Assembly: GCA_026996295.1 (NCBI GenBank)
Contig: JALWLL010000057.1
Location: 1 to 44,456 of the forward strand
Length of the DNA: 44,456 bases
Reading direction: 5' to 3'
Origin: Sulfurimonas sp.
Lineage (GTDB): Bacteria; Campylobacterota; Campylobacteria; Campylobacterales; Sulfurimonadaceae
Positions 23,297 to 40,624 of the stretch are shown here, piece by piece. Under the pieces are notes generated by a model. The model was given only the letters and a program-made list of their open reading frames with translations. It was not told the origin of the DNA and did not search any database. Positions within the stretch are counted from its first letter, which is position 1, and each line of letters starts with the position of its first letter. The position numbers were made by a program, and so were the translations under genes.

Positions 23297-25210
23297 ATGC
23301 AACATACAGGGACACTCAATGCCAATGAGATACTTGAACTGATATTTACCTACCTGACAGAGGTGTCTTCGGCAAGAGATTATGATGATATTCTGATCAT
23401 ATTGGCAGATATGGGTCGTGCACTTACAAGTGCAGACAGATGTAGTGTATGGATTGTCAGTGATGACAAAGAGCATATTTGGACCAAGGTCGCTCACGGT
23501 ATAGATGCGATAGAGTTGCCTATCAACTCGGGAATTGTCGGAAGTGCTATCGTCAGCGGCGAGAAAATCATTATCGAAGATGTATATAAAGATGAAAGAT
23601 TTAACCAAAATATAGACAAGCAAACAGGGTATGTAACAAAAAGTATGATGGTGATACCGATGTTTGATAATGAAGATCATATTATTGGAGCATTTCAGGT
23701 GATTAACCATCAGGGTGAAAAGGGTGTGTTTGATGCAAGAGATATGCAACGCCTTATGCTCGCAAGCACTTATGCAGCAGAAACTTTGGTGTCTGCTGCA
23801 CTCACACAGGAGATAGAAGATACCCAAAGAGAAGTTGTCTTTACTATGGGTGCTATTGCCGAGAGCAGAAGTAAAGAGACGGGAAATCATGTAAAAAGGG
23901 TGGCAGAATATTCTAAAATAATGGCATTGGCGTATGGCATAGATGAGAAAGAAGCAGAACTTCTCAAACAGGCAAGCCCGATGCATGATATAGGAAAAGT
24001 TGCTATCCCAGATGCGGTGCTAAACAAACCAGGACGTTTTAATGAGCAAGAAAGAGCCATCATGAACAGGCATGCCGAACTTGGATACAACATGATTAAA
24101 AACTCCGAGAGACCTTTGCTCAAAGCTGCTGCGATCGTAGCCTATGAACATCATGAGAAGTGGGATGGAACAGGATATCCAAGAAAAATCGCTGGTGAAG
24201 ATATCCATATATATGGAAGAATCACAGCGCTAGTTGATGTGTTTGATGCACTTGGAAGTGACAGAGTCTATAAAAAGGCGTGGGATGATGAGAAGATTTT
24301 TAATCTTTTTAAACAAGAGAGGGGAAAACATTTCGATCCAAAATTGGTAGATCTGTTTTTTGAGAATATAGAAAAATTTCTTGAGGTGAGAGAGAAGTTT
24401 AAAGATCCTTACGTAGAAAGCAAAAAGATAAGTGCAGAAAGTATCAAAATACTTGGAGCTTACGGAACAAAAGCAAAGGGTTTTGGAACAAGTGCTTTTT
24501 ACCTGAATGAAAAAAATGTTATAGATGCAGGAAATTTGTTGAATCCTTTAGAGGAAAACTCAGCGAAGATAGAAAATATCTGGCTGACGCATTCCCATTT
24601 GGATCATATATGTGATATAGCTTACATTTTGGATAACTATTTTTCTTTAAGAACAAAACCATTAAACATTATCGGCTTGCCACATACTATAGAGGCACTG
24701 AAAACACACTTCTTAAACGATGCGATCTGGCCTGATTTTTCCTCTATTGCACTGCCTGATTCAAAAGAGATGAGTGTAAAGTATGTAACACTTGAACTTG
24801 GAAAATCGTATGCAATATCTGACAATGAGTTTATAGAAGCATTTCAAACAGATCATACCGTTGATAGCTGCGGTTACATATATACAAAAAATAAAACTTC
24901 CATATTGATAACCGCAGATACGTATGATCTAAAGCATATACTTGAAATTGTTGATCAAAGAGCTGAGATTTCATCTATGGTGATAGAGTGCTCTTTCCCA
25001 TCAGCGATGGAATCTTTGGCAAAAGAGAGTAAGCATCTGACACCTAAAATACTTTTTGAGCAGCTGCAACGCTTACACAGAGAGGATGTTAGGCTGTATA
25101 TCAATCATATAAAACCTTTGTTTTTTCAAAAAGTCACAAAAGAGATTGACAAATACAGGGGTACTTTGGCACCAATAATTCTAAAAGATGGAGATATTTT
25201 AGAATTTTGA
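23297..25210 (+). CDS. GAF-HD-GYP-class II cyclic nucleotide phosphodiesterase fusion
   Basis: 637 residues, soluble, three domains. The GAF sensor (about 12-165) includes CSVWIVSDD, GIVGSAIVSGE and MMVIPMFDNEDHIIGAFQVIN. The HD-GYP c-di-GMP phosphodiesterase (about 180-365) is canonical: HDIGK at 230-234, NKPGRFNEQERAIMNRH, HHEKWDGTGYP at 285-295 and GKHFDP. The C-terminal metallo-beta-lactamase-fold domain (about 385-637) has THSHLDH at 431-437, an HTVDSCGYIYT segment, ADTYD and IECSFP (563-568) with KHLTP, the pattern of class II 3',5'-cyclic nucleotide phosphodiesterases. Both active sites look intact, so it may hydrolyse c-di-GMP and a cyclic mononucleotide. The ATG has a GGAG site. Single gene, divergent from yaaA. 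Confidence 0.92.
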   Translation: MQHTGTLNANEILELIFTYLTEVSSARDYDDILIILADMGRALTSADRCSVWIVSDDKEHIWTKVAHGIDAIELPINSGIVGSAIVSGEKIIIEDVYKDERFNQNIDKQTGYVTKSMMVIPMFDNEDHIIGAFQVINHQGEKGVFDARDMQRLMLASTYAAETLVSAALTQEIEDTQREVVFTMGAIAESRSKETGNHVKRVAEYSKIMALAYGIDEKEAELLKQASPMHDIGKVAIPDAVLNKPGRFNEQERAIMNRHAELGYNMIKNSERPLLKAAAIVAYEHHEKWDGTGYPRKIAGEDIHIYGRITALVDVFDALGSDRVYKKAWDDEKIFNLFKQERGKHFDPKLVDLFFENIEKFLEVREKFKDPYVESKKISAESIKILGAYGTKAKGFGTSAFYLNEKNVIDAGNLLNPLEENSAKIENIWLTHSHLDHICDIAYILDNYFSLRTKPLNIIGLPHTIEALKTHFLNDAIWPDFSSIALPDSKEMSVKYVTLELGKSYAISDNEFIEAFQTDHTVDSCGYIYTKNKTSILITADTYDLKHILEIVDQRAEISSMVIECSFPSAMESLAKESKHLTPKILFEQLQRLHREDVRLYINHIKPLFFQKVTKEIDKYRGTLAPIILKDGDILEF

Positions 25211-25219
25211 GAAAAACTC

Positions 25220-25248
25220 TTGACATTAAAAATATTTTGCACTATAAT
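25220..25248 (+). promoter_or_regulatory. consensus sigma-70 promoter of the tRNA-tuf cluster
   Basis: TTGACA (25220-25225), 17-bp spacer, TATAAT (25243-25248): both boxes are perfect, with the start about 12 bp before the first tRNA. It is the best match in the window. Confidence 0.85.
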
Positions 25249-25265
25249 TCTGGCTCAAATTCGAT

Positions 25266-25342
25266 GCCGACATAGCTCAGTTGGCTAGAGCAGCTGATTT
25301 GTAATCAGCAGGCCCGGGGTTCAAATCCTCGTGTCGGCACCA
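25266..25342 (+). tRNA. tRNA-Thr (UGU)
   Basis: 77 nt with encoded CCA. The acceptor stem GCCGACA/TGTCGGC is perfect. The anticodon arm is GCTGA TTTGTAA TCAGC with anticodon TGT, and the T-loop is TTCAAAT. It is the first of the Thr-Tyr-Gly-Thr set, as upstream of tufB in Escherichia. Confidence 0.97.
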
Positions 25343-25385
25343 TTGAATTCGAGATATTAGAAACAGTGTTTGACCAGATATATGT

Positions 25386-25470
25386 GGTGAGATAGTCAAG
25401 TGGCCAACGACGGCAGACTGTAAATCTGCTCCCTATGGGTTCGCAGGTTCGACTCCTGCTCTCACCACCA
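25386..25470 (+). tRNA. tRNA-Tyr (GUA)
   Basis: 85 nt with CCA and a long variable arm (class II). The acceptor stem GGTGAGA/TCTCACC is perfect. The anticodon arm is GCAGA CTGTAAA TCTGC, anticodon GTA. Confidence 0.97.
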
Positions 25471-25484
25471 CTTCAATGGCATAT

Positions 25485-25561
25485 GCGGGCGTAGCTCAGT
25501 TGGCTAGAGCGTCAGCCTTCCAAGCTGAGGGTCGAGGGTTCGAGTCCCTTCACCCGCTCCA
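25485..25561 (+). tRNA. tRNA-Gly (UCC)
   Basis: 77 nt with CCA. The anticodon arm is TCAGC CTTCCAA GCTGA, anticodon TCC. The acceptor stem GCGGGCG/CACCCGC has a C6-A67 mismatch; a T at position 6 would pair. Confidence 0.95.
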
Positions 25562-25696
25562 TTGAACTTTTTATTCTGGAAGCTGAAGTACAATTTCAAC
25601 CTACTTCATAACTACTATATATTATTTTATATAAATAACTATATAGCAATCAAACTAACTATTACTAATATGTAAAATTATTCATTTATTGTTTGT

Positions 25697-25702
25697 TATA
25701 TT
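25697..25702 (+). promoter_or_regulatory. possible -10 box in the 151-bp gap before tRNA-Thr (GGU)
   Basis: TATATT, 10 bp before the tRNA, in a very AT-rich gap (25562-25712) that otherwise shows only a weak CTATATA/TATATAG inverted repeat. It could allow separate transcription of tRNA-Thr and tuf. Confidence 0.3.
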
Positions 25703-25712
25703 TTACCAATTT

Positions 25713-25787
<75 letters not shown>

Positions 25788-25794
25788 TTTTATA

Positions 25795-25822
25795 TTTGTA
25801 ATTTGCAAATGTAATCTATAAT
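25795..25822 (+). promoter_or_regulatory. possible promoter of tuf
   Basis: TTTGTA (25795-25800), 16-bp spacer, TATAAT (25817-25822), leaving a leader of about 60 nt before the tuf ATG. Confidence 0.45.
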
Positions 25823-25889
25823 TAAGCAATAATTGAATAATTTTTTGGTACAATTCCATTTCTATTCACAAATTAAGTCGGAGGACACT

Positions 25890-27089
25890 ATGGCAAAAGA
25901 AAAGTTTGAGCGTAATAAACCGCATGTAAACATTGGTACTATTGGTCACGTTGATCATGGTAAAACAACATTAACAGCAGCGATTACTGCAGTATTGGCA
26001 GTAACGAACGGTGCAGCACTTATGGACTATGATCAGATTGATAATGCTCCAGAAGAAAGAGAGCGTGGTATCACGATCGCTACTTCACACGTAGAGTATG
26101 AAACTGATAAACGTCACTATGCACACGTTGACTGTCCAGGTCACGCGGATTATGTTAAGAACATGATTACAGGTGCGGCTCAAATGGATGGTGCTATCTT
26201 GGTTGTTTCTGCAGCGGATGGCCCAATGCCACAAACTCGTGAGCACATCCTTCTTTCTAAGCAAGTTGGTGTTCCGTACATCGTTGTTTTCATGAACAAA
26301 GAAGATATGGTTGATGATGAAGAGTTATTAGAATTAGTTGAGATGGAGATCCGTGAACTTCTTGATGCTTACGATTTCCCGGGTGATGATACTCCTATCA
26401 CTGCAGGTTCAGCTCTTAAAGCTCTTGAAGAAGCAAAAACTGGTACTCTTGGTGAGTGGTCAGATAAAATTATTGCACTTATGGCAACAGTTGATGAGTA
26501 CATTCCTGAGCCAGAACGTGAAACTGATAAAGATTTCTTAATGCCTGTTGAGGATGTTTTCTCAATCTCTGGTCGTGGTACAGTTGTTACTGGTCGTATC
26601 GAGCGTGGTGTTATTAAAGTTGGTGAAGAGGTAGAGATCGTAGGTATCAAAGATACTCAGAAAACTACTGTAACTGGTGTTGAAATGTTCCGTAAAGAGA
26701 TGGAGCAAGGTGAAGCAGGTGATAACTGTGGTATCCTTATCCGTGGTATTGCTAAAGATGAAGTTGAGCGTGGTCAAGTTCTTTGTAAGCCAGGTTCAAT
26801 CACACCTCACACTAAATTTACTGCTGAGATCTATGTACTAAGTAAAGATGAAGGTGGTCGTCATACTCCATTCTTTAATGGTTACCGTCCACAATTCTAT
26901 GTACGTACAACAGACGTAACAGGTGCTATCACATTACCAGAAGGTACTGAGATGGTTATGCCAGGTGATAACGTAAGTATTACTGCTGAGTTGATCTACC
27001 CAATTGCTATGGAAAAAGGTACTAAGTTCGCTATCCGTGAAGGTGGTAGAACAGTTGGTGCTGGTGTTGTAGCTGAGATTATTGCATAA
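25890..27089 (+). CDS. tuf: elongation factor Tu
   Basis: 399 residues. GTPase that brings aminoacyl-tRNA to the ribosome. P-loop GHVDHGKT at 19-26, effector [17 protein letters not shown] and NKEDM (NKXD) are all present, followed by domains 2 and 3 ending GVVAEIIA. The reading frame is open upstream, but the conserved [14 protein letters not shown] start at 25890 has GGAGGA nine bases before it. Arg codons are almost all CGT, a sign of very high expression. It lies downstream of four tRNAs and followed by rpmG. Confidence 0.98.
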   Translation: MAKEKFERNKPHVNIGTIGHVDHGKTTLTAAITAVLAVTNGAALMDYDQIDNAPEERERGITIATSHVEYETDKRHYAHVDCPGHADYVKNMITGAAQMDGAILVVSAADGPMPQTREHILLSKQVGVPYIVVFMNKEDMVDDEELLELVEMEIRELLDAYDFPGDDTPITAGSALKALEEAKTGTLGEWSDKIIALMATVDEYIPEPERETDKDFLMPVEDVFSISGRGTVVTGRIERGVIKVGEEVEIVGIKDTQKTTVTGVEMFRKEMEQGEAGDNCGILIRGIAKDEVERGQVLCKPGSITPHTKFTAEIYVLSKDEGGRHTPFFNGYRPQFYVRTTDVTGAITLPEGTEMVMPGDNVSITAELIYPIAMEKGTKFAIREGGRTVGAGVVAEIIA

Positions 27090-27106
27090 TTCGGATTTTC
27101 CGAATT
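27088..27106 (+). terminator. 8-bp hairpin at the tuf stop codon
   Basis: AATTCGGA, loop TTT, TCCGAATT, beginning inside the tuf stop codon. There is no T-run, so it is more likely a partial terminator or mRNA 3'-end stabiliser. Confidence 0.45.
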
Positions 27107-27135
27107 TGCAATAACCATTTAATAAGGTTAATAAC

Positions 27136-27288
27136 ATGAGAGAAGCAATCCACTTAGGATGTGAGAAGTGTACACGTCGTAACTATCACACTACTAAAAA
27201 CAAAAAAACTCATACTGAAAAATTTTCAGTAAGAAAATATTGTAAATTTTGTCGTGAGCATACAGTTCATAAAGAGATGAAATTATAA
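27136..27288 (+). CDS. rpmG: 50S ribosomal protein L33
   Basis: 50 residues, MREAIHLGCEKCTRRNY to HKEMKL. Zinc-binding form with CxxC at 9-12 and CxxC at 36-39. L33 sits near the E site of the large subunit. The AATAAGGTT region supplies the ribosome site. It lies between tuf and tRNA-Trp, as is usual in Campylobacterota, and is flanked by hairpins on both sides. Confidence 0.97.
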   Translation: MREAIHLGCEKCTRRNYHTTKNKKTHTEKFSVRKYCKFCREHTVHKEMKL

Positions 27289-27294
27289 TAGGAC

Positions 27295-27322
27295 TTTAAA
27301 GCTAAGTTTGCTTAGCTTTAAA
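27295..27322 (+). terminator. 12-bp perfect stem between rpmG and tRNA-Trp
   Basis: TTTAAAGCTAAG (27295-27306), loop TTTG, CTTAGCTTTAAA (27311-27322), ending 4 bp before the tRNA. It could terminate or, more likely, guide cutting of the tRNA from the mRNA. Confidence 0.55.
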
Positions 27323-27326
27323 CTTT

Positions 27327-27402
27327 AGGCGAATAGCTCCAATGGTAGAGCGCCGGATTCCAAATCCGATGGCTGGGGGTTCGAGTCCCTCTTCGCCTGC
27401 CA
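27327..27402 (+). tRNA. tRNA-Trp (CCA)
   Basis: 76 nt with encoded CCA. The acceptor stem AGGCGAA/TTCGCCT is perfect. The anticodon loop is TTCCAAA, anticodon CCA. The outer pair of the anticodon stem (C27-A43) is mismatched. Located directly before secE. Confidence 0.97.
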
Positions 27403-27463
27403 CATATATTATCAGTAAAGCTTTAGAGCTTTATTTATAATAAATGCAGTTGGGATGATAATA

Positions 27464-27643
27464 ATGAATATAGGCACACATATAAGAAATGCAAGAGCAG
27501 AATTAAGCAAGGTGATCTTTCCTACAAAAGGTCAGGTGAAACAAGCTTACATTGCTGTTATCATAGTTGTAACAGTTATAGCTGCTTTTTTAGCGCTTGT
27601 TGATCTGATCATGTCATCAGTTATGTCTGCAATTTTAGGTTAA
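27464..27643 (+). CDS. secE: preprotein translocase subunit SecE
   Basis: 59 residues, the short single-helix form. The amphipathic helix NARAELSKVIFPTKGQVKQ is followed by one membrane helix (AVIIVVTVIAAFLALVDLIM). It clamps SecY in the Sec channel. An ATG at 27455 would add three residues, but GGGAT lies at the right distance only for 27464. It is 11 bp from nusG, the standard pair. Confidence 0.93.
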   Translation: MNIGTHIRNARAELSKVIFPTKGQVKQAYIAVIIVVTVIAAFLALVDLIMSSVMSAILG

Positions 27644-27653
27644 GGAGAGATTC

Positions 27654-28181
27654 ATGGCACACCAATGGTATTCTATTCAAACCTATGGAAGTGAACGTGC
27701 AGTTCGCGAAGCAATTTTAAATATGATTGAAGAGTATAAACTTCAAGATGCAATTACAGATGTAATTGTTCCGACAGAAGATGTTATAGAAGTAAAAGAG
27801 GGTAAGAAAAAGGTAAGTGAACGTTCACTCTATTCAGGGTATGTTTTTGCCAATATAGATCTTACTACAGAGATCCAGCATATGATCCAGTCACTTCCAA
27901 AAGTTTCTGGTTTTATTGGTGAAGCAAATACACCGACACCATTAAGTGAGCATGATATCAATGTTATACTTGATCGTGTTAATAACCGTGCAGCACCAAA
28001 ACCAAAAGTATTTTTTGATAATGGTGAGATGGTGCGTATCATTGATGGGCCATTCGCAAACTTTACAGCGACGGTAGATGAGTATGATTTAGAGCATGGT
28101 ACACTTAAACTCAATGTTTCAATCTTTGGTAGAGCTACACCTGTTGATATCTCGTACACTCAAGTTGAAAAAATAATTTAA
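27654..28181 (+). CDS. nusG: transcription elongation/antitermination factor NusG
   Basis: 175 residues. The NGN domain (about 1-115, MAHQWYSIQTYGSERAV...YSGYVFANIDL) and a C-terminal KOW module (about 122-175, GEMVRIIDGPFANFTATVDE) are present. It binds RNA polymerase beta' and links it to Rho or ribosomal S10. It is preceded by AAGGAGAG and followed after 20 bp by rplK. Confidence 0.97.
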   Translation: MAHQWYSIQTYGSERAVREAILNMIEEYKLQDAITDVIVPTEDVIEVKEGKKKVSERSLYSGYVFANIDLTTEIQHMIQSLPKVSGFIGEANTPTPLSEHDINVILDRVNNRAAPKPKVFFDNGEMVRIIDGPFANFTATVDEYDLEHGTLKLNVSIFGRATPVDISYTQVEKII

Positions 28182-28201
28182 ATTAAAAAAAGGAAGCAAA
28201 C

Positions 28202-28627
28202 ATGGCAAAAAAAGTTATGGATTATATCAAGCTACAAATTGAAGCTGGTAAAGCAAACCCGGCTCCACCGGTAGGACCTGCACTAGGACAACGTGGTGTT
28301 AATATCATGGAATTCTGTAAAGCATTCAATGAAAAAACAAAAGACAAAATGGGATTTAAAGTTCCTGTTGTAATTACTGTTTATAATGATAGAAGTTTCT
28401 CATTTATCACAAAGCAACCACCTGCATCTGCACTGCTTATGAAAGCTGCCGGACTTAAAAAAGGTACTGATAACCCGCTTAAAAACAAAGTAGGTCAAAT
28501 CACACGTGCTCAACTGATGGAAGTTGTTGAACAAAAAATTGAAGATCTCAATACTGACGATAAAGAGATGGCTGCGAACACTTTAGCCGGTTCTGCTCGC
28601 TCAATGGGTATCGAAATAGTAGAGTAG
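28202..28627 (+). CDS. rplK: 50S ribosomal protein L11
   Basis: 141 residues, starting [39 protein letters not shown] and ending [19 protein letters not shown], both L11 signatures. It forms the GTPase-associated centre with 23S rRNA and the L10-L12 stalk. It shares its transcript with rplA after a 66-bp gap containing a small ATCAC/GTGAT hairpin. Confidence 0.98.
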   Translation: MAKKVMDYIKLQIEAGKANPAPPVGPALGQRGVNIMEFCKAFNEKTKDKMGFKVPVVITVYNDRSFSFITKQPPASALLMKAAGLKKGTDNPLKNKVGQITRAQLMEVVEQKIEDLNTDDKEMAANTLAGSARSMGIEIVE

Positions 28628-28693
28628 ATAAAAAACTATCACCGACCACAGTGATATAAAACTTTGTGGCAGAATTTATAGGAGAATTTGAAA

Positions 28694-29386
28694 ATGAGTA
28701 AAAGATATAAACAATTATTAGAAAAAATTGACACAACGAAAGCATATACGATTGTAGAAGCTTCTGAAAAAATTAAAGATTTAAAAAGTGCTAAATTTGA
28801 TGAAACTGTTGAGATAGCGATGAACTTAAATGTTGATCCTCGTCATGCCGATCAAATGGTTCGTGGTGCTATCGTTCTTCCACACGGTACAGGAAAAACT
28901 GTTCGTGTTGCTGTATTTGCCAAGGGAGCTAAAGCTGATGAAGCAAAAGCTGCCGGTGCGGATATCGTTGGAACAGATGATCTTGTAGCACAAATCAAAG
29001 AAGGTATTTTCAACTTTGATGTAGTTGTTGCTGCACCTGATTGTATGGGTCTTGTAGGTCAAATTGGTCGTATTTTAGGGCCAAAAGGTTTAATGCCTAA
29101 CCCTAAAACTGGTACTGTAACTCCGGATGTTGCAACAGCAGTTACAAATGTAAAAGGCGGTCAGGTAACTTTCCGTGTTGATAAAAAAGGGAATATTCAT
29201 GCAGGCATCGGTAAAGCTAGTTTTGATGCTGAGAAAATCTCTGAAAACATTAAGGCATTTGTTCAAGCCATCAACAAACAAAAGCCGGCATCAGCAAAAG
29301 GGCGTTACATTAAAAACAGTGCACTATCATTAACTATGAGTCCTGCAATCAAATTTGATCTCAACGAATTAGCTGATATTAAATAA
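28694..29386 (+). CDS. rplA: 50S ribosomal protein L1
   Basis: 231 residues. It forms the mobile L1 stalk at the E site and in other bacteria represses the rplKA m[31 protein letters not shown] and [19 protein letters not shown] are conserved. The ATG at 28694 is nine bases after GGAG; a TTG at 28688 is too close to it. Confidence 0.97.
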   Translation: MSKRYKQLLEKIDTTKAYTIVEASEKIKDLKSAKFDETVEIAMNLNVDPRHADQMVRGAIVLPHGTGKTVRVAVFAKGAKADEAKAAGADIVGTDDLVAQIKEGIFNFDVVVAAPDCMGLVGQIGRILGPKGLMPNPKTGTVTPDVATAVTNVKGGQVTFRVDKKGNIHAGIGKASFDAEKISENIKAFVQAINKQKPASAKGRYIKNSALSLTMSPAIKFDLNELADIK

Positions 29387-29389
29387 TTT

Positions 29390-29584
29390 TTACACCAAGT
29401 TTTCTTGGTGTAAGTAGATGTAAAATCTTTACTTTGGGATTTGTGTATCTTAAAGTAAAGATTTTCGTTTTGAAAATCTGAATTACTTGGACTAAAGATA
29501 GTTGGGGGTATCTACCGTGTCGGTAGTTAGCTTAATCGTTACCTTTTCGCCCCTCTTGAAGTTATGTCTAGAAAGGAGAACTCT
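29390..29584 (+). promoter_or_regulatory. rplJ leader, putative L10 autoregulatory RNA with competing hairpins
   Basis: About 200 non-coding bases. Hairpin A: TTACACCAAG/CTTGGTGTAA (29390-29399, 29404-29413). Hairpin B: 14-bp stem AAAATCTTTACTTT/AAAGTAAAGATTTT (29422-29435, 29452-29465). Hairpin C: GATTTTC/GAAAATC (29460-29466, 29472-29478), which uses the 3' arm of B, so B and C exclude each other. Hairpin D: CTACCG/CGGTAG (29512-29526). Leaders here bind L10-L12 in other bacteria. Confidence 0.6.
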
Positions 29585-30067
29585 ATGCTTAAGTCAAAAA
29601 AAGTTGAAGTAATTGAGCATTTAACTAACTCATTTGCTAATACTACGGCAGTGGTTATATGTGACTACAAAGGTTTGACTGTTGGTCAACTAGAAGAGTT
29701 ACGTAAAGCTGCTCGTGCAAAAGACACAAGTGTTCAGGTTGTTAAAAATACTTTGGCAACAATCGCTTTAAACAATGCAAACATGAGTGGTGTTGAGATC
29801 AAAGATACAAATATTTTTATTTGGTCTGATGATGTTATCAATGCTGCAAAAATCGCTGCGGATTTCGCAAAAAATAATGATAAGTTTGTCATTAAAGCCG
29901 GTTACTTGGATAAAGAACCTGCAGACGTAGCTAAAATCGAAGCATTTGCTAAACTTCCGGGTCGTGATGAGCTTCTTGGTATGCTTGCTGCTACTTGGAT
30001 GGCTCCAGTTACAAACCTTGCAATTGGAATTGATGCTTTACGCAAAAAGAAAGAAGAGGAAGCTTAG
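29585..30067 (+). CDS. rplJ: 50S ribosomal protein L10
   Basis: 160 residues. KKVEVIEHLTNSFANTTAVVICDYKGLTVGQLEELRKAAR matches the L10 rRNA-binding domain, and the C-terminal helix binds L7/L12 dimers. The frame extends seven codons upstream, but the ATG at 29585 has AAAGGAG well spaced. It is followed by rplL after 55 bp. Confidence 0.97.
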   Translation: MLKSKKVEVIEHLTNSFANTTAVVICDYKGLTVGQLEELRKAARAKDTSVQVVKNTLATIALNNANMSGVEIKDTNIFIWSDDVINAAKIAADFAKNNDKFVIKAGYLDKEPADVAKIEAFAKLPGRDELLGMLAATWMAPVTNLAIGIDALRKKKEEEA

Positions 30068-30122
30068 TCTTCACTTCTTAATCTGTGAATTATTCACAAA
30101 AAATAAATAATAGGAGCTTAAT

Positions 30123-30494
30123 ATGGCTGTAACTAAAGAAGATGTATTAGAGTTTATCTCAGGACTTTCTGTATTAGAACTTTCTGAATTAGTAAAAGAA
30201 TTTGAAGAAAAATTTGGTGTTTCTGCTCAACCTGTAGCGGTTGCAGGTGTAGCTGGTGGCGCTGGTGAAGCTGCTGCTGAGCAAACTGAATTCAATGTTG
30301 TTTTAACTGATGTTGGAGCTAAAAAAATCGGTGTTATTAAAGCTGTTCGTGGACTTACTGGTCTTGGTCTAAAAGAAGCTAAAGAAGCATGTGAATCATT
30401 ACCATCTACAATCAAAGAGGGTGTAGATAAAGATACTGCTGAAGAAGCAAAAGCTGCTCTAGAAGAAGCTGGTGCTACAGTAGAAGTTAAGTAA
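30123..30494 (+). CDS. rplL: 50S ribosomal protein L7/L12
   Basis: 123 residues. N-terminal dimer helix ([26 protein letters not shown]), an Ala/Gly-rich hinge (about 38-55), and the globular C-terminal domain with [21 protein letters not shown] that recruits translation GTPases. It is followed by the attenuator-like region before rpoB. Confidence 0.98.
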   Translation: MAVTKEDVLEFISGLSVLELSELVKEFEEKFGVSAQPVAVAGVAGGAGEAAAEQTEFNVVLTDVGAKKIGVIKAVRGLTGLGLKEAKEACESLPSTIKEGVDKDTAEEAKAALEEAGATVEVK

Positions 30495-30513
30495 TTTTAA
30501 CTTAGCTGAATGA

Positions 30514-30535
30514 GAGGGTTTTTCCCTCCATTTTT
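30514..30535 (+). terminator. partial terminator between rplL and rpoB
   Basis: GAGGG, loop TTTTT, CCCTC, then CATTTTT: a short stem with a T-tail. Partial termination at this junction is known in Escherichia, so RNA polymerase genes would be expressed below ribosomal genes. Confidence 0.6.
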
Positions 30536-30579
30536 GGGCGCTTTTACAAAGAGAATTTTATCTCTTGGTAAAAGTGCCC
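30536..30579 (+). promoter_or_regulatory. long two-part hairpin, candidate RNase III site
   Basis: GGGCGCTTTTAC (30536-30547) pairs with GTAAAAGTGCCC (30568-30579), with one G-T pair; inside it AAGAGA/TCTCTT (30549-30554, 30561-30566) extends the stem. Escherichia has an RNase III cut in the same rplL-rpoB gap. Confidence 0.6.
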
Positions 30580-30707
30580 TTATGTCGTTTATAAGCACTG
30601 TAAAATATAGCTCTAATTTCGAGCTCAAATCTATCCAGGGACGCTTGGATATGATACTGCTTAATTGATAAAATTAAGCCCCTAATTAACAAAACTCATC
30701 GAGGTAG

Positions 30708-39369
<8,662 letters not shown>

Positions 39370-39378
39370 CTTCCGTTT

Positions 39379-39412
39379 AGAGAGTAAAAGTACATATACA
39401 CTTTTACTCTCT
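39379..39412 (+). terminator. 13-bp perfect stem after rpoC
   Basis: AGAGAGTAAAAGT (39379-39391), 8-nt loop, ACTTTTACTCTCT (39400-39412), nine bases past the rpoC stop. No T-run follows, so a partial terminator or RNA-processing site. Confidence 0.6.
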
Positions 39413-39458
39413 CTCCTAAAATCTCTCTATATTTCTCACATAAATTTATAAATATTAA

Positions 39459-39517
39459 TTGACACTTAAAATAAGCAAACTTTAATCACTATTTCTATAT
39501 CATTACGCGTTTATAAT
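39459..39517 (+). promoter_or_regulatory. tandem promoters for rpsL-rpsG-fusA
   Basis: P1: TTGACA (39459-39464), 16-bp spacer, TTTAAT (39481-39486). P2: TATAAT (39512-39517) without a clear -35. A CTCTAA/TTAGAG hairpin (39519-39534) lies at the 5' end of the P2 transcript. Confidence 0.5.
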
Positions 39518-39573
39518 TCTCTAAAAAATTAGAGGATTACATTCTACTGGAAAAAATTAAGTAAAGGAATTGT

Positions 39574-39948
39574 ATGCCTACAATCAATCAATTGATTCGT
39601 AAAGAGCGTAAAAAAGTGATTAAAAAATCTAAATCACCAGCTCTAGTAAGTTGTCCGCAACGCCGTGGTGTTTGTACTCGTGTTTATACGACTACACCAA
39701 AAAAACCAAACTCGGCTTTAAGAAAAGTTGCGAAAGTTCGTTTAACTTCTGGATTTGAAGTTATTTCATATATCGGTGGTGAGGGTCACAACCTTCAAGA
39801 ACACTCTATTGTACTTGTACGTGGTGGTCGTATTAAAGATTTACCTGGTGTGAAGTATCATATTGTTCGTGGTGCACTTGACACTGCCGGTGTTGCTAAC
39901 CGTACTGTTGCGCGTTCTAAATACGGAACGAAAAAGCCTAAAAAATAA
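39574..39948 (+). CDS. rpsL: 30S ribosomal protein S12
   Basis: 124 residues. [19 protein letters not shown] at 39-57 has the wild-type, streptomycin-sensitive lysine; [20 protein letters not shown] holds the second resistance site and the Asp that is methylthiolated in some bacteria. It ends [10 protein letters not shown]. It acts in the decoding centre. First gene of the str operon, 74 bp before rpsG. Confidence 0.98.
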   Translation: MPTINQLIRKERKKVIKKSKSPALVSCPQRRGVCTRVYTTTPKKPNSALRKVAKVRLTSGFEVISYIGGEGHNLQEHSIVLVRGGRIKDLPGVKYHIVRGALDTAGVANRTVARSKYGTKKPKK

Positions 39949-40019
39949 TTGGTTAGTTTTATACAGAGATAGTGATATCTTTGAGTAAATTAATTATAAT
40001 TGAAGATTAAGGAAAATAA

Positions 40020-40490
<471 letters not shown>

Positions 40491-40514
40491 TCTGTAAGTA
40501 ATTATGTTGGACTC

Positions 40515-40589
40515 TCCCAACCTTAAGTGGTTGGGAATCCTCAAATGACCTCTTTTACAAGTAGAGATTCTCTATTTATAAAAGAGGTC
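40515..40589 (+). promoter_or_regulatory. double hairpin between rpsG and fusA
   Basis: Hairpin 1: TCCCAACC/GGTTGGGA (40515-40522, 40529-40536). Hairpin 2: GACCTCTTTTA (40547-40557) with TAAAAGAGGTC (40579-40589), enclosing TAGAG/CTCTA (40562-40566, 40570-40574). The second resembles the rplL-rpoB hairpin in size and layout. Likely processing or S7-control region. Confidence 0.5.
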
Positions 40590-40624
40590 CAACTCTATAA
40601 ATCAATAACTAAGGCATTGTAAAG

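Noticed and set aside
23264-23986. 240-codon open frame on the minus strand
   Set aside because: It lies wholly antisense to the GAF/HD-GYP gene, has low-complexity Cys/His/Ile composition and no family resemblance; it is a shadow.
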